Of a DNA stretch of 64,000 nt, positions 55,827 to 64,000 are shown piece after piece. Position numbers and translations under genes: made by a program. Source of the stretch: Phallus indusiatus. Its lineage: Eukaryota; Basidiomycota; Agaricomycetes; Phallales; Phallaceae. The stretch covers positions 62,001 through 126,000 of the forward strand of contig JAQFWX010000010.1 of NCBI GenBank assembly GCA_027605045.1. Reading direction: 5' to 3'. Under the pieces are notes generated by a model. It was not told the origin of the DNA, did not search any database, and saw nothing but the letters and a program-made list of their open reading frames with translations. Within the stretch, counting starts at the first letter, position 1, and each line of letters opens with the position of its first letter.

Positions 55827-55905
55827 GAGACCAAATGTGGACGCCTGTGGACACTTGTTGACGTGACACGGTGCGTCTCGGATTCCAGAGAGCTGTTCGT
55901 CCAAC
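55827..55905. promoter_or_regulatory. 79-bp divergent promoter between uL24m and the APSES factor
   Basis: The two start codons point away from each other with only 79 bp between them, so both 5' UTRs and core promoters must overlap here or lie within the neighbour's transcript. No TATA box is seen. I do not see an ACGCGT (MCB) site. Confidence 0.6.
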
Positions 55906-58272
55906 ATGCCTGACACGCAAATATTCAAGGTGAATATACCTGTATTTTTCGTGCTGTTTTCAATTCTGATATCATTTAGGCAACGTATAGCGGTGTTCCG
56001 GTGTACGAAATGTAGGTGTTTTACGACTATTATTACACCTGTAATCTAATGAGTCCCCAAGGATGGTCAAATCCGTAGCTGTCATGCGGCGCCGTGATGA
56101 TTCTTGGTTGAATGCGACGCAAATCCTCAAGATTGCAGGATTTGATAAACCACAGAGAACGCGTGTCTTGGAGCGAGAAGTTCAGAAAGGATTACACCAG
56201 AAAGTTCAGGGTGGGTATGGCAAGTATCAAGGTAAAGGCTTTCTTCAGAATGTATCCCGGAACCTTTGTTTCACACTCTATTCTAATTTTCAGGTACTTG
56301 GATTCCTCTCGAAAAGGGCATAGCACTGGCCAAGCAACATAATATTGACCACCTCGTGAAACCCCTTATCGAATTCCAACCAACCTCTAGCCCACCCGCG
56401 GCCCCGAAGCATATTAATGCACCAGCCCGTCAAAAAAAGCTGCGCGAATCGGCAGAAACGCCCATGTCCTTGCGCTCGTCGAAAAAAGGACCAGAGTCCC
56501 CTACAGTATCACGAAGCCCCAGCCCCCTCCGCACCGATGGTTCGACATCCAGCTCCCCGAAAAACAGCGTTTCGGCGACCTCCAGGACACCATCCCCTAT
56601 TCGCGACGAGTCTCATCAGTCGATTGAAGATGGTGGAATTTCTGCATCTCTTCCCCAGCGCACCACCCGCTCTCGAGCGGCTGCGAGACCCAAGAATGCC
56701 ATTTCTCGTTTCGACGCAAAGCAGGATCATTTATCTGAAAGAGAAGAACCGGAAGTTGAGCGCATTGATTATGCGGACAAGTTGTTGGAGTATTTCATCT
56801 CGGAAAGCACGCAAGCACCCTCGTTTTTGATCAGTCCGCCTCACGGTTTCGAGCCGAATATGGTTATCGACGAAGACGGTCATACCGCTCTCCATTGGGC
56901 ATGCGCTATGGGTCGTATACGTATTGTCAAGCTTCTCCTTACCATTGGCGGGAATATATTCTGCACCAACAATGAAGGTCAAACTCCACTCATGCGATCA
57001 GTCATGTTCAGCAACAATTACGACATCCGCAAGTTTCCCGAGTTATATGAACTTCTTCATCGGTCAACGCTGAATATCGACAAGTCGGACAGGACGGTGT
57101 TCCACCACGTTGTCGAATTGGCGATGACGAAAGGCAAAACTCATGCGGCCCGGTACTACATGGAAACGATTCTCAATCGCTTGTCGGAATTCCCTAACGA
57201 ACTTGCTGATATCGTCAATTTCCGCTCAAAAGAAGGAGAAACTGCTCTAACACTTGCTGCTCGGTGTCGCAGCAAGCGGCTTGTCAAGCTGCTCATAGAC
57301 CATGGGGCCGATCCAAAGATCGCGAATGACGAAGGTAAATCTGCGGAGGATTATATTCTAGAAGACGAACGATTCCGAAGCTCGCCTGTACCATCGTCCC
57401 GCGTCGGTGCCATGTCTTATCGTAACGCGCAAGCTGCTACTGGGCATCAACCAAACGGTAATGGCGTAGGTCCTTCAGGTGTATACGGCTACGAGAAATT
57501 GCCTTTGCATCACTCTGTCATAGCACAACGAGCCAGTACGGCATGTGTTGATGATATGGCAAGTATGTTGGATAGTCTTGCGCAATCATTTGATGCGGAA
57601 CTGCAAGAGAAGGAGCGCGATTTGAACCAGGCTCACGCTCTTCTCAATAACATTGAAGGAGAAATATCAGAGAGCCAAAAGACAATAGACGCACTGAAAA
57701 AGCAGGCGAGCAGTTTGGATGCGACCAAGTTGCGTTTACATGAACTGGAGCAAACTCTCAATTTCAAGATGGGAAGGCGTTATCAACTAGGATGGGAGAA
57801 GTGGCTGCAATATGAAGTATTACGTGAACAAGACTATATCCGAAGAGGAGGGTCATTAGATGGAACTTCGGCTGCATTAAGTGAAGAAGATCAAGATCTA
57901 ATGGAATTGTATAGAGACATTCCCTCTGATCCGATGGAGTTGGAGAAAGAATGTAATGCTCTCCGCGCCGAATTATCTCAGCAGCCCGCCATTAGGGCGA
58001 AGAATTTCGAAGCTTTAATCAAACAGCAAGCTGAAGCAGGCACCGGAGGACGTATGCCTGAATACCGACGGTTGATTGGGGCTGGATGCGGTGTAGCGCC
58101 GTCAGAAGTTGATAATGTCCTTGGTCTGCTCCTTGAAGTATGAATTCTTTTCATTTCTTGAGCAACTTCTTCTTTACTAATAATCGCCTTTTAGACTCTG
58201 GAGTCGGAAGAACCAACGTCGGAAATGTTGTGGAACAAGCCGCAACGTAATGTAACCACTACTGTTGGATAA
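55906..58272 (+). CDS. MBP1: Mbp1-type APSES transcription factor with ankyrin repeats
   Basis: Five exons (55906-55929, 55980-56011, 56062-56231, 56294-58137, 58195-58272) give 715 residues. The N-terminal APSES/KilA-N domain reads [63 protein letters not shown] disordered basic/proline region ([12 protein letters not shown]) follows, then two ankyrin blocks ([23 protein letters not shown], about 268; [27 protein letters not shown], about 389), a coiled coil (about 520-590) and a C-terminal segment [19 protein letters not shown]. This is the DNA-binding subunit of MBF, which drives G1/S genes. The first exon is only 24 nt. Start chosen because [14 protein letters not shown] fits the family. 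Confidence 0.93.
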
Positions 58273-58607
58273 TCCAGCTGTGTAACATTCCTGCTCTTTC
58301 TTCTTTCTCTTGGTCGATTCGTGCTCATTTGGTCGATTCGTGTCAAATTCCCGCTGCATATTAATTAATGTATAACACTGCATCGCCGTTAGGGCTGAAA
58401 GAAAAAGAAAAATTAGCTATAAACAGGTTTTTTTAAAAAAGAGAAAATTAGATGATGATATTATAAGTTTGTAAAAGAGTGTGTCTCGAGTTACAAGAAT
58501 GATATACAGTATTTATGCAAAATTTTCTGATACAGACTGGCACATAAGACTGAAAGAATGAAGTTCGTGATGTAATAATAAATATAAAGGAATCATTATG
58601 TGTATGC
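58273..58607. other. convergent 3'-3' spacer
   Basis: A 335-bp AT-rich spacer between the APSES factor and the coiled-coil gene, with A/T runs near 58400-58445. No gene is seen. Confidence 0.4.
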
Positions 58608-59975
58608 TCAAGGTTTGGTGTCAGGAGATAAACGTTGGGACTCCGTATCCCTATTGGGGACGTGCGATGGTAGTGATGTCTGTGCCCCGTATGAAGTAAA
58701 ATCTGAGAGACGTGGGGAATGAAAACCAGCCCGAGAAGAAGCATTATTCGAACCATAGGAAATGGAAGGCGGATAGCTGGATCGTTGTTGCGGAGAAGGC
58801 CGTTGTATAGGCGGTACCCAGTTTTTTGAGTTCCATCCATTCTGCGATTCCTCATCAAGTCGCTCGCCATTATTTTGCGTATCCATCTCCAACCTCTCCA
58901 CGGTATTCCGTAGTTCGTTCAGCTTTTCTTCTAATTGCGGGATAGTTTCTTTCTCCAGTTTTTCTTTTTTTCCGTTTAGCTTGTCGATTTTGGCGCAGAT
59001 AGAGTTGAGCTCTCCTTGTAGGTTTTGAACGGCTTTGGTTCCGTCAGTAAGGGACATTCTCAGCTCGTTTCTTCTTTGCTCCAATTCGTGATTTGTCCGA
59101 TCATGAAGTTCTTGAGCTTCTTTGGCCCGTCGGTTCAACGCGGATAAAACATCTTCAATTCCTTTCGCCTTTTGCTCCATTTCTGCAGCTGCAGCAGTCG
59201 ACTGTTTGACGGCCTCTTGGAGAGCGAGAACCTTTTGACGACTTCGATGTTCTCCGCTAGAGTGTTTTTCAGATGCACGTCTAAGAGATTCGAGTTCACT
59301 TTTGAGGGCGGCTTCAGCGCGCTGGGAGTCGCGGCGGGTGATCTTTAGCTGTGTAACCAGATCGTCTCGTTCCGCCGCGAGTAACGATATTTGCTTTCGA
59401 AGTTCTCGAGCACGTTCTTCTGGATTAATAGTTCTTGGTGGACTTGATCTCACTGGAGTCATCGGTGGCGTAAGAGTTGGCGGGATGTTTTCTGGAGGAA
59501 TTGTGGACACAGGAACCACAGGAACAACTTCTGCATAGAATAATTAAGAAAAAAAAAGGAATAATTTGAACATAATAACGGTACCATTAGTTGCTGCAGT
59601 GCTTATTTCTTCAGTGATATGTTCATCGTAAGCCACAATGTGCAGCTGAATCTCATATTTTTTCCTCGGATGAAGGCCGTACACAATGACAATAGCTTCC
59701 TCATTGTCATCCACATTCACTATCACAGGCTGCCAATGATTATCATTGACTTTGACAGACAGACCACCATTTAGCGCATCCAGAATCGTCGGAACTCGTG
59801 TATCGTCTTCATCTGAATCCTCGCCAAGTGTGGCCAAAGTTTCATTGTGCGATGCTACGACCGATCGTAGAATAAACGTAATTGATACAGATGTTATTTC
59901 TCTAACTTGGAAGGCAATACGATGTGTCCAAGGTCGTATCGAGTGCCATTCTGCTTCAGGATGATCCTGTGTCAT
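58608..59975 (-). CDS. hypothetical protein: FN3-like N-domain and long coiled coil
   Basis: Two exons (58608-59530, 59585-59975) give 437 residues. The N-terminal 130 residues (EWHSIRPWTHRIAFQVREI, LRSVVASHNETLATLGED, GGLSVKVNDNHWQPVIVNVD, AIVIVYGLHPRKKYEIQLHI) look like a fibronectin III-type beta sandwich. A proline/threonine linker (VVPVVPVSTIPPENIPPTLT) leads to about 150 residues of heptad-rich coiled coil (ELRKQISLLAAERDDLVTQL ... LEEKLNELRNTVERLEMD) and a disordered serine/glycine tail. No enzyme motif is seen. A scaffold role is only a guess. Confidence 0.8.
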
Positions 59976-60354
59976 AAATGATAAGGGTCTTGGAGGAAAT
60001 CGTTGACGTAATCAGACATGGGCTTTCTCGTGCTTTGCCCTTGACCATTCCGAAAAACGTTTATCGGAATAACATTCCTGTACACACGCGATTTCCATTA
60101 AAAGATTTGGGATTTATGCGACTACCGATTCCGATATTGCTCGGTTTCTTCTAGATCTTCCTGCTGATCAAGGCAGCCCTGTGATTTGTATCTACTCTCA
60201 AGAAAAATCCTAACTTTGAACCCAACGCTCACTGTTTTTGATTTTGCAGATCTGTCACTTGCTCAGTGAACAGGGGTTCTAGACTCGATACCCAACCTTG
60301 GAATTTCTCAAAATTAGACTTCCCATCATAGGTGGGGTTAAATGACAACATAAA
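59976..60354. other. intergenic, nothing recognised
   Basis: A 379-bp spacer between the coiled-coil gene start and the HNH gene stop. No coding or RNA feature is seen. Confidence 0.4.
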
Positions 60355-61336
60355 TTATTCCTTATTAGTTGCGATAGTGCTAGACAACCTGTTCTGAAGT
60401 TCAATCTCAAACCTTTCCTTTCCATATGGTCCTGCCAATATTTCTCCCACCATGTCAGTCCCAGGAGGGAAATCATGCTCGAATACAGGCTCGCCGGCTC
60501 CTCTAACATTAGCTAACACGCTTTGACGGTAGTGCCATCGAAGGAGCTGATCAGGGACATGAAGAGGATCAGCCTGATTACGACAAACTGGGTCTAAGGT
60601 TTTCCCGTCCACGCCAAAGATATCAGAATCAAATACGACAATTTTGTAATTATCCTGTCAAAACCTCAGAACAATAGGATAACAAGTTGTCGCAACTCGA
60701 AGAAAACCCACATCAGGATTAACGGACATAAGGTAATTGTCCCATTCTTGGTGAAGGTGTGCAAGAGCTACGAAACCGTTCTGAGGAGAGTTTATTCCAG
60801 GTTCATGAGGAGGAACTACCGAAACACAACATTCAAAGTCATTTTGGTTCCAGTAAGCTTCGGCACTGAGAGGGAATATATGTGCTACCGCAAATCCGCT
60901 CCATTCTCCCGCAGGTGCCCTTTGATTCACAATCCCAGTAAACACGCATTTACCGTCTCTTTCACGAACGGCCGTACGGAACATGTCTTCTCCGGAGACT
61001 GCAAATGTTAGAACACGCTTCACCCATGGTTCGTCAGTAACTCGGATATCACCTAATGAGGGCGAAAAGTCGTATAGAATATCAAGTTTGGAAGAAAATC
61101 TTACCTGCAGAACGTATATCATAATCTCCATGATTTATAGGATTGTCGTTGTGTGCCACAACCAGGCTTGTAGCTCTTTCAACGACATCGTACGGTTTAT
61201 CGCACGCAATGAGAATGCTGATGATAAATAAAAAGTTACTTTGAGTAATGGAGCCATTTTGAATTAGTCCTCCCAAATTTTTCGTTGGATCCGACGCATC
61301 ATAGATATGTACGTTTTGACCAAATGCTCGATTCAT
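60355..61336 (-). CDS. HNH endonuclease-domain protein (fungal HNH_2 type)
   Basis: Three exons (60355-60654, 60712-60998, 61105-61336) give 272 residues. The N-terminus (MNRAFGQNVHIYDASDPTKN, ERATSLVVAHND) is the usual leader of a large mushroom family. The HNH core reads RERDGKCVFTGI, then FAVAHIFPLSAEAYW (first histidine), SPQNGFVALAHLHQEWDNY (asparagine and final histidine) and DNYKIVVFD. Only one of the usual zinc-binding CxxC pairs is partly visible. These proteins are numerous in Agaricomycetes and unassigned; nuclease activity is inferred from the fold alone. The first intron removes a frame that would otherwise end after KIFFQTRYS. Confidence 0.85.
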
Positions 61337-63726
61337 CAATGTTGTTTGTACGTCGTCGCCATCTTATCTTACATCAGCAAATGAAACAACTAGTAGCTGC
61401 CACCCGCCATAACACGCCACGCTCAAGCTCGTTTAGCACGCGCGACCTAGAGAATTTTTGGAGAGAGACTGTCTTATCCGGACGCAACTTGAAGGGCCAC
61501 GCTATTCCCCACATGCCTTGAAAGTTTGGGATACGCCCTAAACGTTGACGTGATGGTTCCGACCAAGAAAAGCGAATTCTAATGGTCCAAAGGCGGCCAA
61601 TAACCGACAATAATGCAAGCCGAGATTGTCCAACTCGATTTTAATGCCTCGACTTCGTTCTTTTCGAACTTTGTCCGATATCAGGTCACTGCCACCCTAA
61701 ACAACTACTTATCGTTACGCAATTGTTCTTCCATTCCTGTTCAAAATGCAGTTTGGTCAACGGTTCAATGGCCTGACTCTTCATCAACATAACGTAGCTC
61801 ACTCGCCTTCACTATTTTAATGGATTCGGGAAATTTTCTCAGAACTTTCTTGATAGTACATCAAGAAAAACCTCAAGAATAGAAGCTAGACTAATCGGTC
61901 TGATTCTGGTGATTACGATGAGGATTTTTCTCTTCATACGGCCTCACTTTCAAACAAATCTCGCCATCTGCACGAAATCACGATATTATTTATTAGCTCT
62001 TGCTATTTTTCATCGCTCCCCGCATCCGACATCACCGCCACTATCGTTTGCTCCCATGGGTACTTTGGATCTTCTAAGATAACCGTTCTCGGAAATGAAA
62101 TGGACAACGTGGATTGCGTTAGACTAGAAAACTCTCAAGACAAAATTAAGAAGGCTTGTCAATGGCCGAGGGACGCCAATAGTGACGCGCTTCATTATTC
62201 CATTGATGTTTGTCTTCAGAATGTGACCTAGATCGAAGTTTTCTCAAGATATTACATGTTTATCATTCGATCGACTACGTGCTTCTTCCCCCGCTTTAGC
62301 TTTACTCGGAGGCCGTCCGTGACTGCATCAAATTCACAAGGTGGTCACCGGGGCCAGTACTGCGATAACCTATCCTAAACAAGACCTTTGACATCGTTAA
62401 TATTCTCGCTCATTTCAAATATTACAAGTATCACTATTAGGTTTGGTTTGTTAACAAGGTAAGTCATATTCTTGTCGACTAGCGATTAATCATGTTTTCA
62501 TGTATAACTGTTCGTGCCACTCCCGGAATCAATTGCCTGGGTTTCCATGGAACGCAACCGAATGACGTTGATCAAGCACGCACGAGCTCGATCCGAAAAA
62601 CTCAGCTTAGGTTTGAATCTTATCAGGTTTTTTACGCCTCGTCGCGTGATTTGGCAAACCTAACTTTTGACTCCGAAGCGACCAGGGCACCAGGCGTTTG
62701 GATCTGTTGTCTGTACAGAATGTTAATTTGGATGGAAAAGCTCATGCGCATTTTCTACTTAATGGAAAATACATGGTTTAATTTCTTGACAGATGCTATG
62801 AGGAACAATTAGCGGCTGTTAAGGACAATTAAATTTGTCATTTTCCTCTTTTAGAATTGTGGCGCATGCCCCTATGAACTAAGTGCATTTGACTACATCG
62901 ATTTCTTTATGGCCAGCACCTCAATTTCCTAATTTAGACTTACGAAAAAGCCCTTTGATTTCAGGTTCATTGTTGTACGACCGTGCTTCCTGCTTCTCAC
63001 CGGTCGTCGCATATATGACTGGTCACTTTTATGACCCGAATAACCCTTTGGACAGCTTTAAAAATACTCTTGTGTCGACTCAAAATTGATATGAAACTCC
63101 TAATTTGATCTAAATCTCGCACGTGAGTGCTTTTCTATAACATAAAAAAATGATATCGGCTGGAAAAACATACCTTCTCACATGTAAAAAGCAAGGCGTA
63201 TTACGCACCACTTACGCGTCGCTGTGGCTTGGCTTATCTTCATTCAGGATCGCCTTTAATTATCCTTTCCTTACAATCTAGATCTAATTTGAACAGTTCT
63301 AAATGGCCAATGTGGGTTTGGGCGGCGGTGCTGATCTCGCTCGACTAATCATCTTCGACCACACCTTTGAAGTCACACAATAAATCGATCGTAAAATACT
63401 CCCACCCTTTCCCCTTTGAGAAATGTGTTACAAAAACCAAGCTGTCCTATTTGTTTTTGAAGCAAGGGCTGGCGTTCCCGAAGGTGGCAAGCGAGGCTTT
63501 GTTGTTCTGTCCTCGGATGGAAATGTGGAAATGACGCGTTACTCACTCCTAAAACACGAGGCAGGTAACACTAGAACCCTGAATATGATGAGAATTAGAC
63601 TGGTCAGCTATACTCACGCTCAGGCCGATCCCCCCTTGACGCATATAAAACCTCGCCCCCCCTCAGCGTTTCAATTCCCCTCATCTTGCCACAAGTCCTA
63701 CTCTTCCGAATTTCATCGCACTAAAC
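61337..63726. other. 2.4-kb stretch without a recognised gene
   Basis: No domain, RNA gene or transposon trace was found. Frames such as 62492-62812 and 63423-63749 lack motifs. Near 63.64 kb a CATATAAAACC sequence is a good TATA element for the gene starting at 63727. Confidence 0.4.
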
Positions 63727-64000
63727 ATGCAATCTCCCAAACAAACTAACACTTCCTCTCCCGGAGACTCGTCTTCTCCAACAGAATATTCTCCACCTCG
63801 ATCCGGTTTCTTCAACAATCTCCGGGTACTGTGAGTCTCCACCGCGCCGTTCTCAACTTCTAATAGACATCGTCGATTGACCGAGTTTTAGGGATCACAC
63901 TCAGTTCAAGACTCCTCTCGATGATTTCAACGCCAGCTTACCAGACTACTACGTCGCAAACCCTACTGCGCCCGTCTATGATCCAGCCTTATCGGTATCT
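63727..64000 (+). CDS. 5' end of an unidentified gene, cut by the window edge
   Basis: ATG 63727 opens MQSPKQTNTSSPGDSSSPTE, a Ser/Pro-rich start. Exon 1 is 63727-63830 with donor GTGAGT; exon 2 starts at 63892 after TTTTAG and runs off the edge reading DHTQFKTPLDDFNASLPDYY. About 70 residues are visible. The TATAAA about 80 bp upstream and clean splicing support a real gene. I cannot name it. Confidence 0.6.

Overview
The window is nuclear DNA of a filamentous basidiomycete, most likely an Agaricomycete. Evidence: protein-coding genes on both strands are broken by many short introns (about 48-75 nt, GT-AG with some GC-AG), a DUF6533-type membrane protein family typical of mushrooms is present, and the left end carries Ty1/copia and chromovirus-type Ty3/gypsy retrotransposons. 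No prokaryotic, CRISPR, rRNA or recognisable tRNA feature was found. Gene models were built by hand from reading frame, splice sites and family motifs; exon joins that restore the frame exactly are listed in the entries.

Layout. (1) 1 to about 10.9 kb is a nest of transposable elements. A copia element on the minus strand runs off the left edge. It was hit five times: by two short hairpin-rich TGTAACG...CGTTACA elements (523-786, 1280-1600), by two solo LTRs (1814-2200, 8787-9185), and by a complete 6.2 kb gypsy chromovirus (2282-8488) of the same LTR family. Each insertion has its own 5-bp target duplication, and removing the inserts rejoins the copia reading frame. (2) 11.5-21.3 kb holds a BIG1/VOA1-like V-ATPase assembly gene, the sphingolipid gene TSC10, an unnamed multi-pass membrane protein (copy A), a tandem pair of metallo-beta-lactamase-fold genes (the second split by a 571-bp GC-rich insert), and an inverted decayed copy of the BIG1-like gene. 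(3) 22.1-30.3 kb holds a cytochrome P450, membrane protein copy B, a MYND + PRiA4_ORF3-like protein and a DUF6533 membrane protein. (4) 32.3-43.6 kb holds mitochondrial ribosomal protein uS7m, a membrane-anchored alpha/beta hydrolase, a small hypothetical protein, a small secreted GPI-type protein, a class 3 (diacylglycerol-type) lipase and membrane protein copy C. (5) 45.3-64 kb is mostly housekeeping: deoxyhypusine hydroxylase, ribosome-assembly factor MRT4, mitochondrial peptidase ICP55, an APC-family amino acid transporter, mitochondrial ribosomal protein uL24m head-to-head with an Mbp1-type APSES cell-cycle factor, a coiled-coil protein, an HNH-domain protein and the start of one more gene at the right edge.

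How they fit together. There is no evident biosynthetic cluster. Three genes serve mitochondria (uS7m, uL24m, ICP55) and two serve translation or ribosome biogenesis (DOHH, MRT4). The interesting material is structural: the nested retroelements with a readable order of events, a self-priming signal in the gypsy element, a short mobile element made almost wholly of hairpins, local gene duplications, and a GC-AG intron kept at the same site in three membrane-protein paralogues.
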